Below the pieces are notes generated by a model. The model worked only from the letters and a program-made list of their open reading frames with translations. It had not been told where the DNA came from and searched no databases. Source: Corynebacterium vitaeruminis (GTDB taxonomy: Bacteria > Actinomycetota > Actinomycetes > Mycobacteriales > Mycobacteriaceae). From it: DNA of 64,000 nucleotides. The position numbers were made by a program, and so were the translations under genes. Positions 27,790 to 38,307 of this stretch are shown here, one piece after another. Position 1 is the first letter of the stretch; every line of letters begins with the position of its first letter. Location: NCBI RefSeq assembly GCF_001054325.1, contig NZ_JVVM01000025.1:228918-292917 (forward strand). Direction: 5' to 3'.

Positions 27790-29190
27790 CTAGCTGCGAC
27801 GATGTGAACTGGCTCGGCCGCCCCGCCTTGAACCTCGCCCCTGTCCACGGTTGCGGTCACGGGACTGCGAACGGTCGTTTCGCGGGCCTCTGCCTCCACG
27901 CCCTCGAGGCGGTCGGGAGCCCAACACTGGGCGAGCTGGGCCGACCTTCTCGTCTACGCCATCGGGAATATCAAGAGCTTCGGCGAGCTCGGGGGAGGTG
28001 GAAAACCACGTCGGAATCTCAGCCATACCCAGGTCGAGGGCATCTGAAATGGCCTTCCACTTTGCGGTTTCATCCCAGCCGACGAGCGTAACGGCTACAC
28101 CGCTGTGTCCCGCGCGGCCGGTGCGACCGATGCGGTGGACATATGTCATTTCATCATCGGGCACCTGGTGGTTGATGACGTGGGTGACATCGTCGATGTC
28201 GATTCCGCGAGCTGCGACATCGGTTGCGACCAGTACATCGACATCGCCATTGCGGAACGCCGTCAGCGAGCGCTCACGTGCGGGCTGACCCATGTCGCCG
28301 TGGACAGCGGTGACCAAGAATCCTCGCTCGCCGAGCTGTTCTGCAACAGAGGCTGCGCCACGTTTCGTGCGAGCGAAAATAATGGTGCGACCACGACCGT
28401 TGGCTTGCAGGATGCGGGCGATGACAGAGACCTTATCCATCTGGTGCGATTGGAAAACAATCTGTTTAGTGGTCTCGTGGACGGTGGCCTCTTCCTCGCC
28501 TGATTCAGCGCGGATGTGGACCGGGCGATTCATAAAGGTACGCGCGAGAGTCAGAATTGGACCCGGCATCGTTGCGGAGAAAAGCATGGTCTGACGTTCA
28601 TCAGGCACCGCGGCCAGAATCTTCTCGATGTCCGGTAGGAAGCCCAAGTCGAGCATCTCGTCGGCCTCGTCGAGAACCAAGATTTTTACGCCTGACAGCT
28701 CCAGGTTATTGCGCTGGTAAAGGTCGATGAGGCGGCCGGGTGTGCCGACGATAATGTCCACACCGTGGTCAAGCTGTTCGATCTGTTCCTCATAGGGGCG
28801 GCCACCGTAAATGGTGCAGACACGGAGATTGGTTGAGTGTGCAGCGCGTGCTAAGTCCTCACCGACTTGCACGCACAGCTCACGGGTGGGGACGATGATA
28901 ATTGCGCGGGCAGAGCCGTCCGGCTCGGGGATGCGGGCGTCATCAAAGACGCGGTCAATGAGGGGGACACCAAAGCCAAGGGTTTTTCCCATGCCAGTAC
29001 GGGCTTGGCCGATGATGTCGGTGCCGTCGAGTGCCAGGGGCAGGGTCAGTTCCTGGATAGCAAAAGTGCGGGTAATACCTTCGTCGGCGAGTGCGTCGCA
29101 GATTTCCGCGGCGACCCCCAATTCGACGAATGTCGGGGACTGGGACTCTGCCACGGCGACTCCTTTACTGTTTGTAACCTCACGTGACAC
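27790..29190 (-). CDS. DEAD-box RNA helicase (RhlE-like)
   Basis: 466 residues. It carries a Q motif, ARTGMGKT (motif I), PTRELC (Ia), VLDEADEML (II), SATMP (III) and HRIGRTGRAG (VI). The C-terminal tail is rich in Arg and Gly (RGRGGRGPRNDRSQSRDRN), typical of RNA chaperone helicases. It resembles Rv3211. Acts in RNA remodelling or ribosome assembly. An alternative start a few codons in (GTG near 29160) is possible. Confidence 0.93.
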   Translation of the reverse strand: MSREVTNSKGVAVAESQSPTFVELGVAAEICDALADEGITRTFAIQELTLPLALDGTDIIGQARTGMGKTLGFGVPLIDRVFDDARIPEPDGSARAIIIVPTRELCVQVGEDLARAAHSTNLRVCTIYGGRPYEEQIEQLDHGVDIIVGTPGRLIDLYQRNNLELSGVKILVLDEADEMLDLGFLPDIEKILAAVPDERQTMLFSATMPGPILTLARTFMNRPVHIRAESGEEEATVHETTKQIVFQSHQMDKVSVIARILQANGRGRTIIFARTKRGAASVAEQLGERGFLVTAVHGDMGQPARERSLTAFRNGDVDVLVATDVAARGIDIDDVTHVINHQVPDDEMTYVHRIGRTGRAGHSGVAVTLVGWDETAKWKAISDALDLGMAEIPTWFSTSPELAEALDIPDGVDEKVGPARPVLGSRPPRGRGGRGPRNDRSQSRDRNRGQGRGSRRGGRASSHRRS

Positions 29191-29248
29191 GACGGCTTAA
29201 TCGGTCTCTCTAATCCTAGCCGCTTTGGGAATGGTTATGATGTCACCT

Positions 29249-29473
29249 ATGGACATCACTATTGGATTCGCAGACAATACGCGCGAGTTGAACATTGAAA
29301 ACGTCGCAGGTGGTGAGGAGGTCAAGGCTACGATCTCCCAGAAGCTGGCTGCTGGCGAAGGCGTGATTGAGCTCAGCGACGGCGCTGGTCACGACTACCT
29401 GATTAACGCTGACAAGGTCGCCTACGTCCGGACCGGTAATAACGCAGACCGTAAGGTCGGCTTCTTCGCCTAA
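29249..29473 (+). CDS. DUF3107 family protein (TB9.4-like)
   Basis: 74 residues, MDITIGFADNTRELNIEN, matching the actinobacterial DUF3107 family (Rv3208A, TB9.4). It looks like a small soluble beta-rich protein of unknown function. I start it at ATG 29249, where homologues begin, rather than at ATG 29225. The ribosome site is weak. Its stop overlaps the next start (TAATG). Confidence 0.88.
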   Translation: MDITIGFADNTRELNIENVAGGEEVKATISQKLAAGEGVIELSDGAGHDYLINADKVAYVRTGNNADRKVGFFA

Positions 29474-30381
29474 TGACGCAAGAACCCTTTCTCGTACGCA
29501 TTGCAAGGAGTTGGGGGTGGCGAGCCTATGCCATCCCCGTACTTGTGGTGCTCACTGTCATCATTCTCTTTGACATCTTCACTGCTGAAGATGATCCTTT
29601 TGACTCTGGCAATGGCACCGTCGCCTCGCAGAATGGCAACGGTCGCTCTGGTCCAGTACCCGGCGAGGGCTATGGGGATGACTACGAGGGAGGGCAGTTG
29701 CCACCTGGCCCAGCCTATGCCACGGAATCCTCGGGCAATTTTAAAGACGTCACCGTGGCGCATCCCCGTGTTGGGGAGGGGCGCCGCAATGCGGTCAGAT
29801 ATTCCGTGGAAATTGAAGACAACATCGATGTTCCGTCGATTGGTGGCGAGCGTGCCTTTGCAGAGACGGTGAACTCGATTCTGGTCGATCCACGTGGCTG
29901 GACGGCCAATCCAGATTTTTCTTTTGAAGCGGTACCTCGTGACCAGAATCCGACGATTGTCGTGCAGCTTTCCGCCACTGGAACCGCGCACCAGCTGTGC
30001 GGAAACACTTTGGGGATGGAGACCTCCTGTTTCCTGTCTGGGCGGCGGGAAGGTGAGCCTGGGCGAGTGATTGTCAGTATCGCCCGGTGGGTTCGGGGTG
30101 CCCTGCCTTTTGAAGGTGACCTGGGATTATATCGCCAGTACCTCATTAATCACGAGGTTGGTCACGGACTTGGCTATGCGGTTCACGAACCCTGCCCGAG
30201 GGACGGCGGTATCGCGCCAATCATGATGCAGCAGACCCTGAGCGTGTCGAACGATGAACTGCACGAAATCGACAGCAATGAGGTCTATCAGGCCGATGGC
30301 AAGACGTGTTCCGTCAACGGCTGGCCGTACCCGTTTGGGGCGGATGATGATACGGCCGCACCGACTCAGAAAGCGAGGTAG
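29473..30381 (+). CDS. DUF3152 membrane-anchored putative metalloprotease
   Basis: 302 residues. One membrane segment at about 13-35 is followed by a flexible linker and a C-terminal domain. HEVGHGLGYAVHE begins at H227, giving an H-E-x-x-H zinc motif with a further histidine at 238, like metzincins. This is the DUF3152 family (Rv3207c-like). Two cysteine pairs (LCGNTLGMETSC; HEPC..KTC) suggest disulphides outside the cell. Protease activity is inferred, not shown. One-base overlap with the DUF3107 gene. Confidence 0.87.
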   Translation: MTQEPFLVRIARSWGWRAYAIPVLVVLTVIILFDIFTAEDDPFDSGNGTVASQNGNGRSGPVPGEGYGDDYEGGQLPPGPAYATESSGNFKDVTVAHPRVGEGRRNAVRYSVEIEDNIDVPSIGGERAFAETVNSILVDPRGWTANPDFSFEAVPRDQNPTIVVQLSATGTAHQLCGNTLGMETSCFLSGRREGEPGRVIVSIARWVRGALPFEGDLGLYRQYLINHEVGHGLGYAVHEPCPRDGGIAPIMMQQTLSVSNDELHEIDSNEVYQADGKTCSVNGWPYPFGADDDTAAPTQKAR

Positions 30382-30390
30382 TAGCCGATT

Positions 30391-31242
30391 ATGATTGCCA
30401 CTCCTCCCGACCGTGTTTTAGAGGCCTTTGGCGCCGAGGGGGAGCCGCATCGTGCCGGGCGAGCTTGGGACAATGGCTGGGTCTACGACGATTCCATTGT
30501 TCTGTCCCCGGTACATAACTCGGCGCAGGCGCTGTGGTCTGCAAAGGTTCGCGGCGCGCTTGATGTCGATGGCGTTCGAGTGGCGAAATCCGTGCGTACC
30601 AGTGATGGCCGCTTGGTCATTGCCGGTTGGCAGGCACGTCATTTCATCCCCGGTGAATTCGCGCCACGTGCCGATGAAACCATTGTCGCCGCTGGCCGCG
30701 TGGAAGAGTCGCTCGCCAGTATTGAGCGGCCACAGTTCCTTCTAGATAAAGAGCCCGATTACTTCGTCATGTGTGATCGTGCAGCCTGGGCCTCTGACCC
30801 AATTGGAATCCTCGAGCAGCTTCTCGACCCGGATAGCGTCCCCCGCGCCGACTGTGCCGAGGCTCTCACCATCTCCGGTGACCTGCTCCAGCTACGGGCA
30901 GAGATGGTTGTGCCAACAGAGCTCCTGCAGGTCTGTCATGCTGACCTCGTCGGCACGCTGCTTTACGACGGCACGGCCGCCCCGGTTCTTACCGATATCG
31001 TGCCAGCGTGGCATGTCCGTGGTTGGACAGCTGCCTTGGCGGCAGTGGATAGTCTGTCCATGACGGGTGCTGATGAGGAGCTCCTGCGACGCTTCGATCA
31101 CCTGCCGGATTTTGGTCAGCTACTCGTGCGTGCGATGTGTTATCGACTTTTTGTCCACGCCATTAGTCCGGAATCGCAGCCGGGTGCGTATCGTGGCCTG
31201 TTCCGTGCAGCTTCACTAGTGCGCGCGTTTGTGTCTAAGTAG
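30391..31242 (+). CDS. TIGR02569 family protein (Rv3205c-like)
   Basis: 283 residues. Features such as AGRAWDNGWVYDDSIVLSPV, SAKVRGALDVDGVRVAKSVR, CHADLVGTLLYDG and LTDIVPAWHVRGW match the actinobacterial TIGR02569 family, whose fold recalls aminoglycoside/choline kinases. No function is established. It follows the DUF3152 gene after 9 bases in what looks like one operon. Confidence 0.85.
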   Translation: MIATPPDRVLEAFGAEGEPHRAGRAWDNGWVYDDSIVLSPVHNSAQALWSAKVRGALDVDGVRVAKSVRTSDGRLVIAGWQARHFIPGEFAPRADETIVAAGRVEESLASIERPQFLLDKEPDYFVMCDRAAWASDPIGILEQLLDPDSVPRADCAEALTISGDLLQLRAEMVVPTELLQVCHADLVGTLLYDGTAAPVLTDIVPAWHVRGWTAALAAVDSLSMTGADEELLRRFDHLPDFGQLLVRAMCYRLFVHAISPESQPGAYRGLFRAASLVRAFVSK

Positions 31243-31335
31243 CACCGGTATTAGTTAAGGGAAGCCTGGGGGCGGGGGTATTTTTCTCCCTATTTCGAAT
31301 GGTTGTGCGAATAGTGGTCCGGGGATTGTGCCACA

Positions 31336-34300
31336 ATGGTGCACATGAACGTAGATGGAATGCCGAAGGTTCGGTTCGTACAGGAGGAACCTCCTCGTCG
31401 TCGGCAGTGGTCCGGCACTGCTGTAGAGGCTCTTTTCCCTTCACATAACCAGGCGCTCGTGGTGGGGGATAAGCTTGTAAACCAGCCTGTCGTACGCGTT
31501 TTTGGGGGGCCAGGGACGGGCAAAAGCTCACTGCTGGTAGATCTCGCGGTGGACTATATTAGGGCGGGCATTCCGACGGACAACATTTTGGTGGTGTCGC
31601 AGTCGAAGGAGGCTGCTGCGGCATTGAGGCGGGATATTGACCGGCGCTTTGTGGCTGAACTAGGACAAGAAGGTTCGGTCGCAGCAGGCCAAGGCGGCAT
31701 GGTGCGCGCCGTGCACTCGCTTGCGTTTGCAGTAGTACGTGATGCTGCCGTTAGTCGTGGAGAGCCTGAACCATCGCTGACCACTGGTGCACGCCAGGAT
31801 GCTGTCGTGCGACAGCTTTTAGCCGGGCATGCGGAAGATGGTGGTGTGTATTGGCCAGAACGGTTGCGGCCGGCTCTTCCATTAGTTGGTTTTTCCCGTG
31901 CGGTTCGTGACTTTCTGCTGCGTGCAGCTGAACGTGGCATTGATGCTCCGCGGCTTCAACAGCTGGGCGTCGACTATGGCATTGATTCGTGGTGCGCGGC
32001 TGGCAAGTTTATGGCGGAGTATCAGCAGACTATGCGGTTGGCATGGGAGCCCAGCCTGAACGCGGCAGAAATTGTGTCAGCGGCATTGACTGAGCTGGAT
32101 GCAGATGCGCAAGCACTGGCTCGGTGGGGAAAATCGGTGGTGCTGGTCGATGATGCTGAACACTTATCGCCGGAGGCTGCGCGTCTTGTGGATCGGTTCG
32201 TGACGCAGGCGTCGGTGGCCGTCATTACTGGTGATGAAGATCAGTCGGTATTTCACTTCCGTGGTGCTAATAGTGAGTATCTTCGGGCTACTGGTGAGAC
32301 CGAGCACAAGGCAATCCACTTGCAGCAGTCTTACCGCTGTAATGCTGCTATCGCGGGCTTAGTCAACGCAGTGTCTCAGCGCTTGCCTAAGGCCCCTTCC
32401 TATCGTGGCATTGTTGGCTCAGCTGGGGAACACGAAGCTGGTGAATCTGGTATTGGAAACAACAGCGAAGCCGTCGCAGGGGGAAACTCTTACGCTGCTA
32501 AAAGTGCCGTAAGAGTTGCTATTCACCCTTCTGAGCGTGCCCAGCGGGCCACAGTCGCGGACTATCTCCGGCGCCTTCATATTGACGAGGGGGTGGCATG
32601 GAAGGATATGGCGGTCATCGTCCGGTCGGGTGCGGGGGAATCCTCTCTGTTCCGTGCATTGTCGCGTGCGGGTGTGCCTGTACAGATTGACCCGACGGAT
32701 ATCGTGCTAAGTCATCAGCGATTGGTGCGGGCTTTGATGGTGGCGTTGCGGGCAACCACGAACCAGCTCGACGACGTGGAGTGGGATGAGTTTCTCTCCG
32801 GCCCACTGGTCAACATGGATCCGATTGTCAAGGAGCGTCTGCTGCGTGGAATCCGAAAGGCCGATTTGTTTGGCGCGGCGGCGATGACTCAGCTCATCGG
32901 AATTTTGAAAGCAGATGGGCTCACAACTGAGCAGCTGGAGCTGATGGAGTCTCTGTCGCAGCGCGAACGTCAGGCGCTGCAGGTGCCACTGGATCTGTTG
33001 AGCGCAGCGCGCACAGCATTGCGTGACGGTGTGGAAGCGACGTTGTGGGCAATTTGGCAGTCCACTGGCTTGGCAGACCATCTGGTGGCGGCATCGCTTC
33101 GCGGCGGTACAGGCGGAGCTTCGGCTGACCGCGATTTGGATGCTGTGATGGCCCTGTTCGACTTTGCCGGTGACCGTGTTGAACTGAATCCAAAGCTGAC
33201 GGTTGATGGTTTTATCGCTTCTGTGGAAGAGCAGGAGCTGCCCATCGGCGCGCGTGACCGTAGTGGGGTAGAACGCGATGCCGTGCGCATTCTCTCAGCG
33301 CACGCGGCTCTGGGTAGGCAGTGGAAAGCAGTAGCAGTTGTCGGAGTCCAGGAAGGACAGTGGCCTAGCCTCGGTGTGACTGGCTCGGTGATGAGGCAGA
33401 ACGAGTTCATCGGTCTGGTCGACCACGGAATTGAACCGCGAGATTACATCAATTCCATGGCGGATGCTCTGGCAGAGGAACGTCGCTTGCTGCACGTTGC
33501 GGTATCGCGCGCGAGTGACAGAGTACTGCTGACCGCAGTGGATTCTCCCGATGATGTTGGAGTTCCCAGTCCATTTATTATCGAGCTCGTTGAGAAGCTC
33601 GGTATTTCGACGACGGAACCGGTGAAGCAGTCGGAGAACTCTTTCGCTGCGAAGGATGCCGGGGCTGCGGCGGAAGAAGCAAACGTTGACAGTCCGGATG
33701 TGGCAGAAGCAGAAAATCGCATGTGGGCCGGCGAAGGCCTGCCACGGGTTCTCTCTGTGGAGTCACTCCTGGCAGAACTGCGTGCAGCTGCTGTTGACGA
33801 TGCAGAGACGGAGACGCGACGCCGGCAAGCTGCGCGCCAACTCGCGCGATTGGCGCAGGTTGGCGTTGCTGGTGCGCATCCAAACACTTGGTGGGGACTT
33901 CGTAAACCGTCGACTTCGGAACCGGTAAATGACAAGAAGCCGATGAAAATCAACCCTTCCAAGGTGGAAGCAACCTTGAGCTGCCCACTGAAGGCCATGT
34001 TGGATAAATCAGCGCCGACATCGGCCATGTATTTGGGCTCTCTACTGCATCTGGCAGTAGAAGCTGTATCGAAGGGAGTGACTGTGCCTGAGGCGCAGTC
34101 TGAAATCCGGCGTGTTTTTGGTGATCTGTCCGATGATCCGGAGTGGCGTAAGCGCACGGAGGAAGAGACCTGGTTGACAGCACTGGAGGATTGGCAGCGG
34201 TGGATTGGGACTAAGAAGGATATTGGAACCGAGGTTCCGGTAGATGTCGCCATTAATGATGACATTGTGATTGTCGGACGAATCGACCGGTTGATTGAAG

Positions 34301-34695
34301 ACGCTGATGGTGCGGTTCAAATCGTGGATATTAAAACCGGTAAGACAGCACCACCCGCTAAAGAAGTAGAAGAGCACGCACAGTTAGCTACATATCAGCT
34401 GGCGTTGTCGAAGGGGAAGCTCATTGAACGCGGAGATGGTCTTGCCGTGGACAACGGCGAAGGCATCGAACAATCTGGGGCATACCTGGTATTTCCGCGA
34501 AAATCCCACAATAAGACCATCATCACTAGCCGAGAACAGTCCAAGCTCACGGAGGACAAGTTGGCTGGTTGGGAACGGCGCGTGGAGCAGGTAGCACATG
34601 CGACTTCTGGCCCGCGTGCGTTGGCGCTCGCTGGTGATCATTGCAAGTTCTGCACACTTTCGAAGGCGTGCCCGGCAGCAGAAGGGAATCGGTAG
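31336..34695 (+). CDS. adnA: AdnA-like helicase-nuclease subunit
   Basis: 1119-residue subunit of the AdnAB motor-nuclease, the mycobacterial counterpart of RecBCD/AddAB for double-strand-break end processing. Walker A GGPGTGKS is at about 57-64 and the Walker B-like VVLVDDAEHLSP at about 270. The C-terminal RecB-like nuclease has GRIDRLIE (from about 981) and DIKTGK (from about 998). C883, C1103, C1106 and C1112 are placed as in the AddB/AdnA-type iron-sulfur cluster. adnB starts 2 bases after the stop. Confidence 0.92.
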   Translation: MVHMNVDGMPKVRFVQEEPPRRRQWSGTAVEALFPSHNQALVVGDKLVNQPVVRVFGGPGTGKSSLLVDLAVDYIRAGIPTDNILVVSQSKEAAAALRRDIDRRFVAELGQEGSVAAGQGGMVRAVHSLAFAVVRDAAVSRGEPEPSLTTGARQDAVVRQLLAGHAEDGGVYWPERLRPALPLVGFSRAVRDFLLRAAERGIDAPRLQQLGVDYGIDSWCAAGKFMAEYQQTMRLAWEPSLNAAEIVSAALTELDADAQALARWGKSVVLVDDAEHLSPEAARLVDRFVTQASVAVITGDEDQSVFHFRGANSEYLRATGETEHKAIHLQQSYRCNAAIAGLVNAVSQRLPKAPSYRGIVGSAGEHEAGESGIGNNSEAVAGGNSYAAKSAVRVAIHPSERAQRATVADYLRRLHIDEGVAWKDMAVIVRSGAGESSLFRALSRAGVPVQIDPTDIVLSHQRLVRALMVALRATTNQLDDVEWDEFLSGPLVNMDPIVKERLLRGIRKADLFGAAAMTQLIGILKADGLTTEQLELMESLSQRERQALQVPLDLLSAARTALRDGVEATLWAIWQSTGLADHLVAASLRGGTGGASADRDLDAVMALFDFAGDRVELNPKLTVDGFIASVEEQELPIGARDRSGVERDAVRILSAHAALGRQWKAVAVVGVQEGQWPSLGVTGSVMRQNEFIGLVDHGIEPRDYINSMADALAEERRLLHVAVSRASDRVLLTAVDSPDDVGVPSPFIIELVEKLGISTTEPVKQSENSFAAKDAGAAAEEANVDSPDVAEAENRMWAGEGLPRVLSVESLLAELRAAAVDDAETETRRRQAARQLARLAQVGVAGAHPNTWWGLRKPSTSEPVNDKKPMKINPSKVEATLSCPLKAMLDKSAPTSAMYLGSLLHLAVEAVSKGVTVPEAQSEIRRVFGDLSDDPEWRKRTEEETWLTALEDWQRWIGTKKDIGTEVPVDVAINDDIVIVGRIDRLIEDADGAVQIVDIKTGKTAPPAKEVEEHAQLATYQLALSKGKLIERGDGLAVDNGEGIEQSGAYLVFPRKSHNKTIITSREQSKLTEDKLAGWERRVEQVAHATSGPRALALAGDHCKFCTLSKACPAAEGNR

Positions 34696-34697
34696 TC

Positions 34698-37600
34698 ATG
34701 TCGGAGGAACGAACCATTATTGATCCCGTCACCCTGTCGGAGATGATGGGGCAAGACTTTCCGCCTACACCGCAACAAGCAGCGGTCGTTGGTGCGCCTA
34801 TGGAACCGATGCTCGTTGTTGCTGGTGCCGGTGCTGGCAAGACAGCGACGATGGCTGCGCGAGTTGTGTGGTTGGTCGCCAATGGCTTTATCCGACCTGA
34901 AGAAGTGCTGGGTTTGACCTTCACCAGAAAGGCAGCGCGCGAGCTCGGCGTCCGTATCCGGCAGCAGCTCAATGCGCTCGCTTCCTCTGCTGCATTTCGT
35001 GCACAAGCTTCACCAGAGGTACTCGCAAGCCTGGAGGTCATTGCCCCGACCACGCTTACTTACGATGCTTATGCCTCTGAAGTCGTGAGCAATTATGGTC
35101 TTTTGCTGCCTACTGAGCCGGGCGTAACCATTATGGATGGCGCGACGCAGTGGCAGTTGGCCTGGGAAGTCGCTCGCGATGTGAAAGCAATCGATGTCGA
35201 TATTGCGCCATCGACGCTGGCCGGTCGCATTATTAATCTGGGAGCGAACATCGACTCGAACCTGTCTTCGCCGCAGGCGATTCGCGAGGAAACCCAGGCA
35301 TTCATCAGCAATATTGAGCAGACCCCGAAGAAGGGTAAAGGCGATGGACTCATTGGCGCATTACAGGCCATCGTTGATAAGCAGCGGGAGAGATTGGAAA
35401 TTCTGCCGCTGGTAGAGCAGGTTCGAGCTCGGTGCAATGACGAAAACGTCGCTACCTTCGGTATGCAGATGGCCCGCGCGGCTCGGCTCGCCACTGACTT
35501 CGCAGAAGTCGGGGAAGAGGAGCGGCGCCGCTTTAAGGTCATCATGCTCGACGAGTACCAGGACACATCGCATACACAGCGACTGTTCCTGCGTGCACTG
35601 TTCTCCGGTGGTTGTGTCACCGCTGTCGGTGATCCGATGCAGGCAATTTATGGCTGGCGAGGAGCAACTGCCGAAAACCTCGTGCAGTTTGTCAATGACT
35701 TTCCGCGGTCGGATGGGCAGCCGGCGGAGAAAAAGCAACTGACCATTTCTTGGCGAAACCCGCAGTCAGTGCTGCAGCTTGCAAACGAAGTTTCCGACCG
35801 TGCATTCGCGGGGCAGGCACGTACAGTGGAGGCACTGGATGCCGGTCCAAAAGCAGGTCAGGGCGAGGTGCAGCTGGCTTTCACCGCGACAGGTGAAGAA
35901 GAAGTTGCCTACATCGCAGACTGCATGGAGGCACAACTACGCGAATGTGAAGCGGCTGGCAACAAACTCGACGCCGCCATCCTGGTTCGAACAAATGCTG
36001 AATCGGCAGTTTATTTAGATGCACTGTCTGAGCGGGGTGTCCCCGCAATTATTGTGGGGCTCGCTGGACTGCTGCACTTGCCCGAGGTCATGGATATCAC
36101 CTCGGTGATGAAGATATTGGTCGACCCCGGTTCGGACCAGGACGCTCTGCGCCTGTTGCTCAGCCCGCAGTTCAATTTGGGTGCCGCAGATGTGGAAGCA
36201 CTGCGTACTCGTGTAGACCAGCTGGCAATGGCAGGGAAGGACGAGTTGGCCCGAAAGAAGGACAATTCTGAAGAGACTTCAGACTCCTCACCGCTGTCCC
36301 TGCTTGCTCGCCAGTATGATCAACTCCTGGAGAATGCCGAAGCAGCAACGTCTGCGGTGGGGTTGGGGCACGCCATCGCTGACCCGGACATTCGCTTTAA
36401 AGACGGCACGCCGTTGGCACGCGGCAGTGTTAAAGAAAACGGTCCGTTGGTCAGCAGTGAGTCGCTAAGCTACACAGATGAAGCAATAGTGCGCATCGCA
36501 CAGTTGGGCGCAAGCCTACGAAAACTACGTCGGTTCTCGTTGAATAAGCCTCTGCCGGAGTTGGTCGAAGATATAGCCACTGAGTTTGGAATTCGCGTAG
36601 AAGCAGCGGCCGGACAGTATGGTTCCGCTACCGCGATCACCAGGCCGACGACCGCACATCTGGATAGGTTTGTCGATATCGCTGCGACGTATTCTCAAAA
36701 TGTCTCGGACGATGTGACGGGGTTTTTGAACTATCTGGAATTCGCTGTCGAACACGATGATGGCTTGGAACGGGCACCCATGAGCATGCCGGAAAACTGT
36801 GTCCAAATCATGACTATGCACAAGTCAAAGGGTTTGGAGTGGGACACGGTTGCTGTGCCGGGAATCACCACCAGTAAGTTTGACAAAATCCAGCTATCGT
36901 CGTGGCTCAGTAATTCGGTCCAGCTTCCTCCGGGCGCAATTACCCAAGTGGATCCGCTGGCGGGTAGCGCCGAAACTACAGAGGAAACTATGCAGATCGC
37001 AGTGGGCGATTGGTCACCCGTCGCTGACTTTGTCGATAGTGCTGCCCCCGAACTCGATATTTCAGGCGCGGGCAACCAGACCGAGCTCAACAAGGAGATT
37101 GAAGCCTACAAGGCGGAGCTACGAGAAGTAGAAAGGGAAGAACAACAGCGTCTCTTCTACGTTGCCATGACTCGGGCTGCGAAGAAACTCATTGTCACTG
37201 CAAGTAGGTGGCCTGATCCGAGTTTGAAGAACCCCACCGATGCGTCGGCGGATTTCGCGGCCATCGCCACGAAGTTCAGTGACTTTGTGGTGTCGTGGAC
37301 AGATGGAGAGGACCCTGAGGTAGCGGACACTGAGATTGATCTCGACTGTGACACTGCGGTTGATGGGGTGGTCTGGCCCGTCGATACCCTGGGGAACCGC
37401 CGGGATAGCGTGCAGCGAGCAGCTGAAAGCGTCATGCGTTACATAGAAGAAGACCAGGATGAGCGACCTATTGCAGGTGACCTGTCTGAGGTATGGGAAA
37501 CGGAAACGACAATTCTGGTGGATGAAATCCGTCGAGCTAAAGCCGCGGAGATTCATCTGCCAATGCCGACAAGCATGTCCACTAGTGAGTACCAAGCGAT

Positions 37601-38192
37601 GATTGCGGATCCGGTCGCGTTTGCTCGTCGAAAAGCGCGCCCGGTGCCCTTTAAACCAAACCGATTCGCACGCCGAGGTACGGCATTCCACGCATGGTTG
37701 GAGAATCGCTTCGGTGCACACAGTCTGCTGGACGATGAGGATCTCTTCGGAGATCAGCTGGATGACTTCCTCGGCGCAGAGCAGGGCGCGTCAGAACGCG
37801 AACTGGAAAACTTGAAGGAGAACTTCGAAGCATCCGAGTGGGCTGATCGCACACCAGCCTATGTGGAGGTGCCGTTTGAAATTGCCATCGGGCAGCGGCG
37901 GGTCGTCGGTCGAATCGACGCGGTGTTTAAGGACAACGGGAAGTGGAGCGTCATTGACTGGAAAACAGGCCAGATGCCCCGCGGAAAGGACAGGGAAGTA
38001 GCGGCTCTGCAGTTGGCGATTTACCGCCTGGCGTGGTCGGATAGGCTGCGTGAAATGGGAATGGAGACCGCACCTGAAGACATTGAAGCGGGATTCTTCT
38101 ACGTATCGGCAGGACGGACGCTAATCCCAGATGAAGCGCTACTGCCAAGCAGGATAGAGTTAGACAGGAAAATGCGCGAGCTGATTGGATAA
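34698..38192 (+). CDS. adnB: AdnB-like helicase-nuclease subunit
   Basis: 1164-residue partner of AdnA. It has a UvrD-like SF1 helicase core with Walker A AGAGAGKT at about 42-49, LDEYQDTSHTQ (motif II), QAIYGWRGA (motif III) and VAMTRAAKKL (motif VI). A RecB-family nuclease at the C-terminus has GRIDAVF and DWKTGQ (D1087, K1089). The start at ATG 34698 sits 2 bases after the adnA stop; upstream in-frame codons lie inside adnA. The pair forms one operon. Confidence 0.93.
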   Translation: MSEERTIIDPVTLSEMMGQDFPPTPQQAAVVGAPMEPMLVVAGAGAGKTATMAARVVWLVANGFIRPEEVLGLTFTRKAARELGVRIRQQLNALASSAAFRAQASPEVLASLEVIAPTTLTYDAYASEVVSNYGLLLPTEPGVTIMDGATQWQLAWEVARDVKAIDVDIAPSTLAGRIINLGANIDSNLSSPQAIREETQAFISNIEQTPKKGKGDGLIGALQAIVDKQRERLEILPLVEQVRARCNDENVATFGMQMARAARLATDFAEVGEEERRRFKVIMLDEYQDTSHTQRLFLRALFSGGCVTAVGDPMQAIYGWRGATAENLVQFVNDFPRSDGQPAEKKQLTISWRNPQSVLQLANEVSDRAFAGQARTVEALDAGPKAGQGEVQLAFTATGEEEVAYIADCMEAQLRECEAAGNKLDAAILVRTNAESAVYLDALSERGVPAIIVGLAGLLHLPEVMDITSVMKILVDPGSDQDALRLLLSPQFNLGAADVEALRTRVDQLAMAGKDELARKKDNSEETSDSSPLSLLARQYDQLLENAEAATSAVGLGHAIADPDIRFKDGTPLARGSVKENGPLVSSESLSYTDEAIVRIAQLGASLRKLRRFSLNKPLPELVEDIATEFGIRVEAAAGQYGSATAITRPTTAHLDRFVDIAATYSQNVSDDVTGFLNYLEFAVEHDDGLERAPMSMPENCVQIMTMHKSKGLEWDTVAVPGITTSKFDKIQLSSWLSNSVQLPPGAITQVDPLAGSAETTEETMQIAVGDWSPVADFVDSAAPELDISGAGNQTELNKEIEAYKAELREVEREEQQRLFYVAMTRAAKKLIVTASRWPDPSLKNPTDASADFAAIATKFSDFVVSWTDGEDPEVADTEIDLDCDTAVDGVVWPVDTLGNRRDSVQRAAESVMRYIEEDQDERPIAGDLSEVWETETTILVDEIRRAKAAEIHLPMPTSMSTSEYQAMIADPVAFARRKARPVPFKPNRFARRGTAFHAWLENRFGAHSLLDDEDLFGDQLDDFLGAEQGASERELENLKENFEASEWADRTPAYVEVPFEIAIGQRRVVGRIDAVFKDNGKWSVIDWKTGQMPRGKDREVAALQLAIYRLAWSDRLREMGMETAPEDIEAGFFYVSAGRTLIPDEALLPSRIELDRKMRELIG

Positions 38193-38307
38193 TCATCTAC
38201 GTATGTAGCTGCCGTGTGGCCGTGGCCAGTTATCCGGGTGAAAGCAGCAGTTTGTACGCGCCATTTTTCACCGGGAAGAGTATTCATGAAAGGCAGGCGA
38301 GGAGCGG

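Noticed and set aside
31300..31335. SOS (LexA) box before adnA
   Set aside because: TTCG and CGAA half-sites are present, but the centre does not fit the corynebacterial consensus.
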